DNA of 64,000 nucleotides from Chloroflexus islandicus (lineage in GTDB: Bacteria > Chloroflexota > Chloroflexia > Chloroflexales > Chloroflexaceae). A program made the position numbers and the translations under genes. The notes under the pieces were generated by a model, which had not been told where the DNA came from, did no database searches, and worked only from the letters and a program-made list of their open reading frames with translations. The DNA lies in contig NZ_LWQS01000021.1 in the NCBI RefSeq assembly GCF_001650695.1, positions 57,000-120,999 of the forward strand. The letters are read 5' to 3'. Within the stretch, counting starts at the first letter, position 1. Every line of letters starts with the position of its first letter. This document shows positions 26,961 through 36,284 of the stretch, piece by piece.

Positions 26961-28769
26961 ATGGCTGCCACCACTCGCCGCACCCATTCAAACGCTTCCA
27001 CCACCGCTGTCACACCGCCGGTCGGGCGTCTTGCCCGCTGGCGGTTGCAAGCGTTGTTGATTGGTTGCATGGTGATCATGTTGATCGTGACCGTGCGGTT
27101 GGTCGATTTGCAAGTAGTGCGCAGCCAAGAGTTGGCTAGCAAAGCGCGGCTCGAGATTGAAACGCCGGTGTTGCTGGCCCCGCGCCGGGGCCAAATTACC
27201 GATGCCAACGGCACGGTACTGGCGATGGACGTCGAACGGCAAAGTCTGTTTGCTATTCCGCCGCAGGTACCGGCTGACCGCAAAGCTGAGATTGCCTTGT
27301 TGGTTGCCGGTCTGACCGGCGCTCCCGCCGAGCCGATCCTGTCGGCGCTTCGCTCTGATCGGCAGTGGGTGCGCTTGGCCCGCTGGCTCGAACCAGAAGT
27401 GGCGGCGCAAGTGGCCGAACTCAAGCTGCCCGGTCTCCGGCTGGTCTACGAGCCGATGCGCTTCTACCCGCAAGGGATCACGGCGGCGCAGGTGGTTGGG
27501 GCGCTGAATCTGAACGGTGAGGGGATTAGCGGGATTGAGGCGTACTACGATCAGCTCTTACGGGGGACGGAAGGCCGGGTGGAGGGTGAGTTCGATCCGG
27601 CCCGCAACCCAATTGCCACCAGCCTCTCGCGCACCCTGCCGCCGCAAGACGGCGCCAACCTGCAATTGACGATTGATCCGTTCATCCAGCAGGTGGCCGA
27701 GCGTGAGTTGAAGCAGGCGATTGATGAGCAGAATGCCGACGGCGGGTCGGTGATTGTGCTCGATCCGCGCACCGGCGCGATCCTCGCGATGGCGAGCTGG
27801 CCGTTCTTTGACCCTAACCGTTGGCAGGAGTACCCGCCGGAGGTGTACGGGCGCAATCCGGCGATTGGCGTGGTCTATGAGCCGGGCAGTACCTTCAAGA
27901 TGTTTACCGCCAGCGCTGCGCTCAGTTCAGGAGCCGTCACGACGAGCACCACCGTTGATGATCCGGGGTGGGTGGTGCGCTATGGCCGCACGTTGCGCAA
28001 TTTTGACGGCGCGCCGCGCGGGGCGTTAACACTGGCCGGCATGCTCTACTATTCGAGCAATGTGGCGGCGTTGCAGTTTAACGAGCTGACCGGCCCGGAA
28101 GCGTTTTACCGCACGCTGACCCGCTTCGGCTTCGGCCAACCGACCGGGGTTGATCTAGCCGGCGAAGAGAGCGGGATTGTCAATTTCTACGGCGGCGCAG
28201 GCTACAATCCGCTGACCTTCTTGATCAATGCCTACGGCCAAGCGATTTCGGTGACGCCGTTGCAATTGGTGCAGGCGGCAGCGGCTATCGCCAACGATGG
28301 GGTGATGATGCAGCCCTACGTTGTGCAACAGATCTGTCGCAACGACGGGTGTGTGCAAACCCAACCGCAAGTGGCGGGGAAGCCAATCGAGCCGGAGGTG
28401 GCCCGCGCGGTGCGCGAGATGCTAGTCGAGGCGGCCAACCACTATGCCCCGGTCATCTGGGGGCCGCGCACCGGTAATTGGCGTGACCAATGGCTCGTGC
28501 CCGGCTACCGGGTCGGGGCCAAGACTGGCACCGCATCGATCCCGTTGCCCGGCGGCGGCTATGATCCCACCTATACCATTGGTTCGGTGTTGGGGATTGC
28601 GCCGGTTGATGAGCCGCGCTTTGTGGTGTTGGTCAAGATCGATCGCCCGAAAAAAGATACGCTCGGTGTGTTAACCGCGATTCCGGTTTACTACAACGTG
28701 GTCGATCAATTGTTGCGGTACGCGCATGTGCCGCCGGATCGGTCGCTTGTCAGTCCGGGACAACCGTAG
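26961..28769 (+). CDS. ftsI: Septal class B penicillin-binding protein (FtsI/PBP2-type transpeptidase)
   Basis: 602 residues. A short cytoplasmic end and transmembrane helix (about 32-52) precede the pedestal domain (RRGQITDANGTVLAMDVE) and a transpeptidase domain with all three catalytic motifs: S310-T-F-K313, S365-S366-N367 and K521-T-G-T524. It crosslinks stem peptides of new septal peptidoglycan and should pair with FtsW encoded about 5 kb downstream. No C-terminal PASTA domain is present. It starts 7 bases after the ftsL-like gene. Confidence 0.95.
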   Translation: MAATTRRTHSNASTTAVTPPVGRLARWRLQALLIGCMVIMLIVTVRLVDLQVVRSQELASKARLEIETPVLLAPRRGQITDANGTVLAMDVERQSLFAIPPQVPADRKAEIALLVAGLTGAPAEPILSALRSDRQWVRLARWLEPEVAAQVAELKLPGLRLVYEPMRFYPQGITAAQVVGALNLNGEGISGIEAYYDQLLRGTEGRVEGEFDPARNPIATSLSRTLPPQDGANLQLTIDPFIQQVAERELKQAIDEQNADGGSVIVLDPRTGAILAMASWPFFDPNRWQEYPPEVYGRNPAIGVVYEPGSTFKMFTASAALSSGAVTTSTTVDDPGWVVRYGRTLRNFDGAPRGALTLAGMLYYSSNVAALQFNELTGPEAFYRTLTRFGFGQPTGVDLAGEESGIVNFYGGAGYNPLTFLINAYGQAISVTPLQLVQAAAAIANDGVMMQPYVVQQICRNDGCVQTQPQVAGKPIEPEVARAVREMLVEAANHYAPVIWGPRTGNWRDQWLVPGYRVGAKTGTASIPLPGGGYDPTYTIGSVLGIAPVDEPRFVVLVKIDRPKKDTLGVLTAIPVYYNVVDQLLRYAHVPPDRSLVSPGQP

Positions 28770-28848
28770 GTGTTGGTATGGCGTTCGCTCTCTCAGCTTG
28801 GTATCAGCCGCCGCCGCCGCCGCTCAATCGAAATGAGCGGAAGGGAGA

Positions 28849-28857
28849 TGCTATAAT
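28849..28857 (+). promoter_or_regulatory. Extended -10 promoter element before murF
   Basis: TGC-TATAAT, a perfect extended -10 box in the 135-base gap between the PBP and murF genes; the largest gap in the first half of the operon. It suggests an internal promoter that frees the mur genes from MraZ control. No -35 box is visible. Confidence 0.55.
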
Positions 28858-28904
28858 GGCCTCCGCGAGGCGCTTGGCGCGCAAGGTGACGTTGGGAGGG
28901 CGAT

Positions 28905-30368
28905 TTGATCAGGCTCGACAATTTATTGTATGGGGTGCAACCGCGCGCGACGCGGCAGGCGGTGGTAGTGCCGCCGCCGTGGGATGGCCGGCTAATCGGC
29001 CCAGTGGTGACCGATTCGCGCGAGGTGACGCCGGGATCGCTCTTTGTGGCGCTGGCCGGCGAACGCACCGATGGGCATCGTTTTTTACCCGATGTGGTGG
29101 CGCGCGGCGCGGCGGCGGCGTTGGTGTCGCCGGTGACGCTCGCGGCGTTGGCTCCCGATCTGGCGGCGGCAGCCCGGCCATGGCGGTTGATCGAGCCAAC
29201 TGAAAGCGCGTTGTTGGCGAACGTTCCGCCTGAAGCGTGCCTCCTCATCGCTGTAGACGACCCGCTGCAAGCGTTGCAGCGTGCGGCTGTCTACCATCGG
29301 CGGATGTTCACGCCGACGGTGATTGGGATCACCGGCAGCGTGGGCAAGACCTCGACTAAAGAGGTCGTCGCGGCTGTGGTCAGCCAGCGATTGCGAACCT
29401 TAAAAAGCCAACGTAGCTTTAACAGTGATGTGACATTGCCGGCTACCTTGCTCGGGCTGACTGCCGACCATCAAGTGGCAGTGCTCGAGATGGGGATGTG
29501 GGCGGCGGGCGAGATCCGCTTCTTGGCGGCGCTCGCTCGTCCCCACATCGGAATTGTGACCAATGTCGGCCCGTCGCACCTCGAACGGCTCGGCAGTATC
29601 GAGGCGATTGCCAATGCGAAAGCGGAATTGCCTGAGTCGTTGCCGGCTGAGGGCTGGTGCATCCTCAACGCCGATGATCCGCGGGTGGCGGCGATGGCGA
29701 CGCGCACCCCAGCGCGGGTGCTGACGTATGGCTACGCGCCGCACGCCGATGTGCGCGTGACCGATGTGATCAGCTATGGCCTGTACGGGATTGAGCTCAC
29801 GGTCGTCTATCAAGGCGCGCAGCATCGTTTGCGCACCCCCTTGATCGGGAAGCACCACGCTTATACGGCGCTGGCGGCAATCGCGGCAGGTTTGGTGCTC
29901 GGTTTGGATTGGGAAGCGATTGCGGCCGGTTTGCGCGCACCCGGCGAGCAGTTGCGCCTGCGGGTGGTGCAGAGCCAGACCGGGGTGACGATTATTGACG
30001 ACACCTACAATGCGGCGCCGCTGTCAACGATCGCTGCGCTGAACGTGTTGGCCGAAACGCCGGGCCGCCGGATCGCCGTGTTGGGTGAGATGCTCGAATT
30101 GGGGGCGGCAACCGAAGAGGGGCACCGGCAAGTGGGTGCTGCCGCTGCCCAGACGGCTGATTGGTTGGTGGCGGTGGGCCGGCAAGCGCAGACAATGGCT
30201 GAAGCGGCGTTAGCGGCTGGTATGCCGCCCGATCGGGTGGCAATCTGCCCTGATAACGAATCGGCGATTGACCTGCTCAATCAGATGATCCGCTCTGGTG
30301 ATTGCCTGCTTATCAAAGGATCGCGCGGTGTGCAGATGGAAACAATCGTTGCCGCGCTCCAAGCCTGA
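28905..30368 (+). CDS. murF: UDP-N-acetylmuramoyl-tripeptide--D-alanyl-D-alanine ligase MurF
   Basis: 487 residues from a TTG start preceded by GGGAGGG. The Mur ligase N-terminal domain includes VVTDSREVTPGSLFVALAGE; the central ATP-binding loop is GITGSVGKTSTKE; TNVGPSHLERLGS and DDTYNAAPLSTIAAL mark the central and C-terminal domains. It adds D-Ala-D-Ala, made by Ddl encoded later in the cluster, to the UDP-MurNAc-tripeptide in the cytoplasm. No murE lies in this cluster; it must be elsewhere. mraY follows after 30 bases. Confidence 0.96.
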   Translation: MIRLDNLLYGVQPRATRQAVVVPPPWDGRLIGPVVTDSREVTPGSLFVALAGERTDGHRFLPDVVARGAAAALVSPVTLAALAPDLAAAARPWRLIEPTESALLANVPPEACLLIAVDDPLQALQRAAVYHRRMFTPTVIGITGSVGKTSTKEVVAAVVSQRLRTLKSQRSFNSDVTLPATLLGLTADHQVAVLEMGMWAAGEIRFLAALARPHIGIVTNVGPSHLERLGSIEAIANAKAELPESLPAEGWCILNADDPRVAAMATRTPARVLTYGYAPHADVRVTDVISYGLYGIELTVVYQGAQHRLRTPLIGKHHAYTALAAIAAGLVLGLDWEAIAAGLRAPGEQLRLRVVQSQTGVTIIDDTYNAAPLSTIAALNVLAETPGRRIAVLGEMLELGAATEEGHRQVGAAAAQTADWLVAVGRQAQTMAEAALAAGMPPDRVAICPDNESAIDLLNQMIRSGDCLLIKGSRGVQMETIVAALQA

Positions 30369-30398
30369 GCGCTACCGCATGACAACAGGAGAAGTTGC

Positions 30399-31502
30399 GT
30401 GGGCGTCCTGCGTGCAGTGTTGGTTCAAGATATGGCGCGGGCTCTGTTGCTCGCTGCTGCGGCATTTGTATTGACCCTGATCGTCGGGGCATGGTGGGTG
30501 CAGTTCGCCCGCAAACACAAGCTGGGCAAGCGCATCCGGCCCGATGGCCCGCAGAGCCATCTGGTCAAGGTGGGTACGCCGACGATGGGTGGGATTATGA
30601 TCGTCAGCACCGTGGTGGTGTTGACCGCGCTCTTCAATCTGGTTGATCGCTGGTCAATGTTGTTGCCGCTTGGTGTGATGGTGAGTTTCGCCGTCTTAGG
30701 CGGGATCGACGATTGGTTGTCGCTGACCGGCTCGCGTTCCAAGACGCATGGCTTCACGGCCAAGTTTAAGTTTTGGATCATGATGGCGGTGGCTTTCGTC
30801 GCTAGTCTTGCGCTCTACTTGCCGCAGCCATACGGGCTAGAGCACGAAGGCTTGGTGCAGATCCCCTTCGTCGGCGAGGTCAATATCGGGCTGTGGTTTA
30901 TCCCGATTGCGGTGCTGATCATTGTGTTCATCTCGAATGCGGTGAATATTACCGATGGTCTCGATAGTCTGGCCGGCTGGAATTTGACCCTCGCCTTTGG
31001 CGCGTATGGCGTGATCACCTTCCTCGCCGAGCCGCGCCTCACCAACCTGACGGCGTTCTGCTTTACCGTGGTCGGCGCGTGTGCCGCCTTCCTATGGTAC
31101 AACGCCTATCCGGCGCAGGTCTTTATGGGTGATCTGGGGGCATTGGCGCTGGGGGCCACTCTCGCCGTGGTGGCCTTGCAGTCGCAGCAATGGCTGCTCT
31201 TGCCGGTGATCGGGATTGTGTTTGTGGTTGAGGCGCTTTCAACGATGATCCAGACCGGTTACTTTAAGTGGACAAAGTGGCGCTACGGTGAGGGCCGGCG
31301 GGTGTTTAAGATGGCTCCGCTCCACCACCATTTTGAATTGCTCGGCTGGAGCCAGCCGCAGGTGACGCAACGGTTTGTCTTGATCGGAACGGTGGCGGCG
31401 ATGGTGGGGATTTCGCTGGCGCTGATCTTTGGGACGCCACGGGTCGAGTCGCAGGTGGATCAGACGCCTGCCGTTATGCAAGAGCGTGATGGGAGCCGGT
31501 GA
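30399..31502 (+). CDS. mraY: Phospho-N-acetylmuramoyl-pentapeptide-transferase MraY
   Basis: 367 residues from GTG (CAGGAG upstream), about ten transmembrane helices. Signatures are GTPTMGGIMIV, the acidic GGIDDWLSLTGS, NAVNITDGLDSLAG and the HHHFELLGW motif near the C-terminus with catalytic histidines. It transfers phospho-MurNAc-pentapeptide from UDP to undecaprenyl phosphate, forming lipid I. The stop overlaps the murD start (TGATG). Confidence 0.97.
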   Translation: MGVLRAVLVQDMARALLLAAAAFVLTLIVGAWWVQFARKHKLGKRIRPDGPQSHLVKVGTPTMGGIMIVSTVVVLTALFNLVDRWSMLLPLGVMVSFAVLGGIDDWLSLTGSRSKTHGFTAKFKFWIMMAVAFVASLALYLPQPYGLEHEGLVQIPFVGEVNIGLWFIPIAVLIIVFISNAVNITDGLDSLAGWNLTLAFGAYGVITFLAEPRLTNLTAFCFTVVGACAAFLWYNAYPAQVFMGDLGALALGATLAVVALQSQQWLLLPVIGIVFVVEALSTMIQTGYFKWTKWRYGEGRRVFKMAPLHHHFELLGWSQPQVTQRFVLIGTVAAMVGISLALIFGTPRVESQVDQTPAVMQERDGSR

Positions 31503-32920
31503 TGGTTGTGGTGGCCGGAAAACGAGTGTTGGTAATGGGCTTGGGCGTGCATGGCGGCGGGTTAGGCGTGGCCCGCTGGCTGTTGCGTCACGGCGCTGAG
31601 GTGACAGTGACCGACCTTGCTCCGGCAGAAGCGCTGGCCGAACCGATTGCCCGCCTTGACGCCTTCGCCGCCGAGCTTGGCACGCACGTGCGTTATACGT
31701 TAGGCGAACATCGCGCCGAAGATATTCGCGCCGCCGAGATGCTGGTGGTTAATCCGGCAGTGCGGCCCGACTCGCCGTGGCTGGCGCTGGCCCGCTCGGG
31801 CGGGGTGCCGATCGAAACCGAGATGACCCTCTTCTTTCGCGCCTGCCCCGGCCCGATTCTCGGCGTGACCGGCACTAAAGGCAAGACGACCACCACCTTG
31901 CTGCTGGCGGCAATGATCCGGCAACGCTATCCCGATACGGTGGCGGCAGGCAATCTGCGCGTCTCGGCGCTCGAGGCGCTCGATCAGATCGGGCCGCAGA
32001 CGCCGGTGGTGCTGGAGTTGAGCAGCTTTCAGCTCGAACGGCTGGGTGAAGCGCGGCTGAGCCCAGCGTATGCGCTGCTCACCAATCTGGGGAACGATCA
32101 CCTCAACTGGCATGGTTCACTCGCCGCCTATGCCAACGCCAAACGGCAGATTATGGCCCATCAAGGGCCGGACGGCGTGGCAGTCTTGCCGCCGGAACAG
32201 GCGCGGGAGTGGGGTGGCGGGAGGCAAGGGGTGATCAGCTATAGCCTGACCGACCCGGCTGCTGACGCGACAGTCACGGCTGATGGCGCCTTTCGCTATC
32301 GCGATGTGATCCTGTTTCACCGGTCGGATCTGCGGTTGCCGGGAGAACACAACGCGGCCAATGCGTTGGCGGCGGCAACGCTGGCCTACCGGTTTGGGAT
32401 TGACCCTGCCGCCATTGTGGCGGCGCTGCACACCGTGAGCGGGGTTGAACACCGGCTCGAACTGGTGGCGACGATCGATGGCGTGCGCTATATTAATGAC
32501 ACCACTGCGACGAATCCGGCAGCTACCGCAGTGGCGCTGGCAACGGTGCCGGGGCCGATCGTGTTGCTGGCCGGCGGGGCCGACAAGAATCTGGATTTAG
32601 CGGCATTAGCCGGCACCATTGCGCAAGGTGCAGCGGCAGTGGTGCTCTTGGCCGGCAGTGCCACGCCAACCTTGCAGGCGTTGGTACAAGCGCAAGCGCC
32701 GTCGTTGCCGGTGGTTGGCCCCTTCGATGATTTGCGAATCGCTGTGGCGCAGGCTCGCATGCTCGCCCAACCCGGCGGCGCTGTCTTGCTCTCACCCGGA
32801 TGCGCGAGTTTCGGCATGTTTCGGAATGAATTTCATCGCGGCGAAGCGTTTCGCCAGATTGTGCGCGAGTTGGCTGCCGTTCGCGCCGGGGAGCAAGCTC
32901 ATGGCACGCCAGCCCAATGA
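31502..32920 (+). CDS. murD: UDP-N-acetylmuramoylalanine--D-glutamate ligase MurD
   Basis: 472 residues from the ATG overlapping the mraY stop; a GTG one codon earlier is the alternative. Features are an N-terminal Rossmann-like domain (VLVMGLGVHGGGLGVARWLL), the ATP loop GVTGTKGKTTTTLLLAAMI, central NLGNDHLNWHGS and C-terminal domain motifs GVEHRLELVATIDGVRYIND and LLAGGADKNLDL. It adds D-glutamate to UDP-MurNAc-L-Ala. Its last 20 bases overlap the rhomboid gene. Confidence 0.97.
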   Translation: MVVVAGKRVLVMGLGVHGGGLGVARWLLRHGAEVTVTDLAPAEALAEPIARLDAFAAELGTHVRYTLGEHRAEDIRAAEMLVVNPAVRPDSPWLALARSGGVPIETEMTLFFRACPGPILGVTGTKGKTTTTLLLAAMIRQRYPDTVAAGNLRVSALEALDQIGPQTPVVLELSSFQLERLGEARLSPAYALLTNLGNDHLNWHGSLAAYANAKRQIMAHQGPDGVAVLPPEQAREWGGGRQGVISYSLTDPAADATVTADGAFRYRDVILFHRSDLRLPGEHNAANALAAATLAYRFGIDPAAIVAALHTVSGVEHRLELVATIDGVRYINDTTATNPAATAVALATVPGPIVLLAGGADKNLDLAALAGTIAQGAAAVVLLAGSATPTLQALVQAQAPSLPVVGPFDDLRIAVAQARMLAQPGGAVLLSPGCASFGMFRNEFHRGEAFRQIVRELAAVRAGEQAHGTPAQ

Positions 32921-33716
32921 ACCTGACGAGATCGAAGAGTTTTTGCGCCGGGCCGAACGGGAATTTGGCCGCCGGCCCGATCTGCCTGAAGAGCCGCCGC
33001 CGCGGCCTGCGCCGCCGCCACCGCCACGCCCGGTCGTGACGTATAGCCTGCTCTGGGTGATTGGGATTGTGTATGTGTTAACCAGTGTCCTCAGCGGCTC
33101 CTTCTTTCAACCAGCGTTTCCGGTGCTGGTGGCGCTAGGGGCGAAGGTGAATGATCGGATCGCCAACGGCGAAGTGTGGCGGTTGCTGACGGCGGTCTTT
33201 CTGCATGCCAATCTGATCCATATCTTCTTCAACGGATATGCGCTCTCGGTGTTGGGGCCGGAAGCGGAACGCTTCTACGGGCACGGACGGTTTCTGGCGC
33301 TCTATCTGCTCAGCGGGCTCGGCGGCAGCATCGCGTCGTATGCGCTCTCGCCGGCGCCGGCGGTTGGCGCGAGCGGCGCGATCTTCGGCTTGATCGGCGG
33401 TCTCGGTATCTTTTACTACCTCAACCGGCAAGCGTTGGGTGAGTTTGGCCGCAATCAGGTGCGCGGCATCGCAGCGATCGCCTTTATCAACCTGCTAATC
33501 GGGTTTGCTGCGCAGGGGGTCATTGATAATTGGGGACATTTGGGCGGGTTAGTCAGCGGGGTGCTGATCGGAATGGCGCTGTCACCGCGGTTGACGATTG
33601 ATATGCGCTTCTTTCCGCCGTTGCTCATCCGGCGCTTTCCGGCGCAGGGTTGGCTGTGGGCAATGGCGATTGCGCTGGTGATGATGGTGCTGGTGCGGCT
33701 AGTGACCCCGGCGTAA
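32901..33716 (+). CDS. Rhomboid family intramembrane serine protease
   Basis: 271 residues from the ATG at 32901, inside the end of murD (20-base overlap); longer in-frame readings are murD shadows. A charged and then proline-rich cytoplasmic N-terminus (to about 48) precedes six or more transmembrane helices. The catalytic dyad is S158 in AVGASGAIFG and H213 in DNWGHLGGLVSG; the HANLIHIFFNGYAL segment provides the conserved oxyanion-side His/Asn. It cleaves membrane proteins within their helices. A rhomboid embedded and translationally coupled in a dcw cluster is unusual and suggests a role in division-site or wall-protein turnover. Confidence 0.9.
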   Translation: MARQPNEPDEIEEFLRRAEREFGRRPDLPEEPPPRPAPPPPPRPVVTYSLLWVIGIVYVLTSVLSGSFFQPAFPVLVALGAKVNDRIANGEVWRLLTAVFLHANLIHIFFNGYALSVLGPEAERFYGHGRFLALYLLSGLGGSIASYALSPAPAVGASGAIFGLIGGLGIFYYLNRQALGEFGRNQVRGIAAIAFINLLIGFAAQGVIDNWGHLGGLVSGVLIGMALSPRLTIDMRFFPPLLIRRFPAQGWLWAMAIALVMMVLVRLVTPA

Positions 33717-33949
33717 CGGTGGGTGCCGCCGGCCGCTGCTAGTCGTGATGTGCCGTATGGTTCAGATTAGGTATTGCTCGCTTTGGGGCAGGAATTGCTA
33801 CGATCACGCTACCCGCGTTTCGGGCGGGCGAAAGGGGCGCCGGTCGTTGGCTCGCACGCTCGGCAGATGAACACTCGCTCGGCGCCGTGCAGCCATGACG
33901 GAGGTATCACATTCGGCCCACAGTTGCGAGCACGATGAAAGAGGACAGT
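33717..33949 (+). other. Spacer before ftsW
   Basis: A 233-base gap, the largest before murB. Only GC-rich imperfect stems are visible (for example GCGCCGG...CGGCGCC-type matches); no convincing promoter or terminator could be assigned. AGAGGA lies 7 bases before the ftsW ATG at 33950. Confidence 0.3.
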
Positions 33950-35221
33950 ATGGCCAACCCTGACACATCACCCGCTCCAACGCTATTCGATCGCGCCACA
34001 CACCCGCCCGATCGGGTCTTACTGGCGACCGTGATTGGCCTCACCGCGTTCGGGCTGGTGATGGTCTATAGCGCCAGCTTTGTCGAGGCGGCGGTGTTCA
34101 AAAGCAATCCGTTCTACTATGCCTTGCGGCAGATGACTGGTGCGCTGATTGGTTTTGGGATGATGTTCGCCATGCAACGGATCGATCACCGGATCTGGCA
34201 ACGCTATTCGATCCATCTGATGGCTGGGGCGCTGCTCTTGTTGGCAGCCGTGTTGATCTTGCCGGCCAGTATGACCGAGGTCAACGGCTCGCGGTCGTGG
34301 ATCCGCTTCGGCGAAGGGTGGCTCGGCATTTTCAGCATTCAGCCGTCAGAATTTGCCAAACTGGCGATGATCATCTACTTTGCCCATTGGCTCTCGCGGC
34401 GCAGCCACCGGCTCGGCAATGTAACGTATGGGTTAGCGCCGTTTGCAGTGATGCTGGGGTTCATCTGCGGTCTGATTATGCTGCAACCCGATTTGGGCAC
34501 CACTATCGTGATGGTCTTGATCGGCGGCGCAATCTTTTTTGCTGCGGGCGCGAATCTCTTGCACGTCGGCGGTGCGGCGCTGTTAGGAGCAATGGCCTTT
34601 TGGGCGCTGATCGTGACCTTTCGGAGCGGGCGGTGGGAAGCGTTTCTCGATCCGTGGTCGCGGGCGAGCGCCGAGGGGTATCAGATCATTCATTCACTCT
34701 ACGCGCTGGGCAGCGGCGGGATTTTTGGCCAAGGTGTGGGGATGAGCCGGCAGAAATATCTCTGGTTGCCGCAGCCGCATACCGATACCATCTACGCGAT
34801 TATCGGCGAAGAATGGGGCTTGCTCGGAACGATTGGCATCTTGATCGCATTTGTCATCATCGCCGCTCGCGGCTACCGGATTGCGGCGCGCGCGCCGTCG
34901 CCGTTCGCCGCGCTGGTGGCGGTTGGGATTACCTCGTGGTTGGTGTTTCAGGCATTTATTAACATTGCGGTCACGGTCGCGCTCATTCCGTTTACCGGTT
35001 TGACGTTGCCGTTTCTGTCGTATGGCAGCTCATCGCTGATCAGTTGTCTGATGGCGGTGGGCATCTTGTTGAATATTTCACGCCATGTCGATCGGTCAGA
35101 ACCAGTCAGTACAACAGCCAAACGTTACCACCACACCGAACCCGCTACGTCTGATCTTGTCGGGTGGCGGAACTGGCGGTCACGTGTATCCGGCCTTAGC
35201 CGTCGCCAGCGCGCTCGCTGA
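33950..35221 (+). CDS. ftsW: Septal peptidoglycan polymerase FtsW (SEDS family)
   Basis: 423 residues; ATG 33950 is preferred over 33935 because AGAGGA lies 7 bases upstream. Ten transmembrane helices with SEDS motifs: GLVMVYSAS, NGSRSWIRFG, FSIQPSEFAKLAMII, QPDLGTTIVM, GVGMSRQKYLWLPQPHTDTI and GLTLPFLSYGSSSLI. It polymerises lipid II into septal glycan with the class B PBP. The cytoplasmic tail of about 45 residues after the last helix is encoded by DNA that is also read in another frame as the start of murG, so it evolves under double constraint. Confidence 0.96.
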   Translation: MANPDTSPAPTLFDRATHPPDRVLLATVIGLTAFGLVMVYSASFVEAAVFKSNPFYYALRQMTGALIGFGMMFAMQRIDHRIWQRYSIHLMAGALLLLAAVLILPASMTEVNGSRSWIRFGEGWLGIFSIQPSEFAKLAMIIYFAHWLSRRSHRLGNVTYGLAPFAVMLGFICGLIMLQPDLGTTIVMVLIGGAIFFAAGANLLHVGGAALLGAMAFWALIVTFRSGRWEAFLDPWSRASAEGYQIIHSLYALGSGGIFGQGVGMSRQKYLWLPQPHTDTIYAIIGEEWGLLGTIGILIAFVIIAARGYRIAARAPSPFAALVAVGITSWLVFQAFINIAVTVALIPFTGLTLPFLSYGSSSLISCLMAVGILLNISRHVDRSEPVSTTAKRYHHTEPATSDLVGWRNWRSRVSGLSRRQRAR

Positions 35222-36284
35222 ACAGGCGCAGGTGGTGTATGTCGGCAGTGTGGGTGGGATGGAAGAGCGGATCGTCGCGCGCGAGAGCGCGTTGCCGTTT
35301 CGCGCATTGCCGGCAGCGGCCATTCGCGGGCGCGGGCCGGTGCAGATGGTGCGGTCGCTGCTCATCCTGCTGCGCGGGGTGGCGGCGGCGATGCAGTTGC
35401 TTGGTCGTGAACGGCCGGACGCCATTCTCGGCACCGGCGGCTATGTCTGTGTGCCGCTATTCGTTGCCGCTAAACTCCGGCGTATTCCCACAATGATCTA
35501 CCTGCCCGACGTGGTGCCCGGTTTGGCGGTGCGGTTGCTGAGCCGGATCGCCGATCTGACAGCGGTGAACGTGAGCGATGCCTTGCCGCGGCTGGGGTTG
35601 CACGAAGGCCACCGCCGGGCAATTGTTACCGGTTATCCAGTGCGGCCCGAACTGTTTACGATTGATCGGGCGGCGGCGCGGGCCGCATTTGGGATTGCGC
35701 CTGACCAGATGGTCTTGCTCGTCTATGGCGGCAGCCGGGGGGCGCGCAACGTGAATCGAGCGATTGCCGCGCTCTTGCCAACGTTGCTGCCGCTCTGTAC
35801 CATTATTCACGTTTGTGGGCGCGAAGGCGATCAGGCGTGGTTGGAAGAAGCGGCGGCGCGCCTTGATCCGGCCTTGCGCGCGCGCTACCTGCTCTTTCCC
35901 TATCTCGAAAGCGGTAGCGCACAGAGTATGGCAGCGGCGCTGGCCGCGGCAGATGTGACCGTTTGCCGCAGTGGCGCTTCGACGTTGGCCGAATTGCCGG
36001 CAGTGGGGTTGCCGGCAGTGTTGGTGCCCTATCCGTATGTGCATCAAGATGAAAATGCTGATTATCTGGTGCAACGCGGCGCGGCGCTGAAGGTCGCTGA
36101 TCAGGCGATGTTGGGCGATGGTGATCCAGCCGAAGGGCCGCTCGCGCAAGCGGTGCGGCGGTTACTGACGGATGGGGGGATGCGGAAGCAGATGGCAGCT
36201 CGTAGCCGCGCGCTGGCTCGCCCTGATGCGGCCCACGCTTTGGCTATGGCGCTGATTGGCCTCGCGCAGAGGAGTTCGGCATGA
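35085..36284 (+). CDS. murG: UDP-N-acetylglucosamine--N-acetylmuramyl-(pentapeptide) pyrophosphoryl-undecaprenol transferase MurG
   Basis: 399 residues from the ATG at 35085. The GT28 fold starts at LRLILSGGGTGGHVYPALAV (about residue 21), with DAILGTGGYVCVPLFVAA and YGGSRGARNVNRAI, and the C-terminal donor site CRSGASTLAELPAVGLPAVL followed by YPYVHQDENADYLV. It adds GlcNAc to lipid I to make lipid II on the inner membrane face. The gene overlaps ftsW by 137 bases; even if translation began later, the core domain would still overlap by about 75 bases. The stop overlaps the next gene (ATGA). Confidence 0.96.
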   Translation: MSIGQNQSVQQPNVTTTPNPLRLILSGGGTGGHVYPALAVASALAEQAQVVYVGSVGGMEERIVARESALPFRALPAAAIRGRGPVQMVRSLLILLRGVAAAMQLLGRERPDAILGTGGYVCVPLFVAAKLRRIPTMIYLPDVVPGLAVRLLSRIADLTAVNVSDALPRLGLHEGHRRAIVTGYPVRPELFTIDRAAARAAFGIAPDQMVLLVYGGSRGARNVNRAIAALLPTLLPLCTIIHVCGREGDQAWLEEAAARLDPALRARYLLFPYLESGSAQSMAAALAAADVTVCRSGASTLAELPAVGLPAVLVPYPYVHQDENADYLVQRGAALKVADQAMLGDGDPAEGPLAQAVRRLLTDGGMRKQMAARSRALARPDAAHALAMALIGLAQRSSA

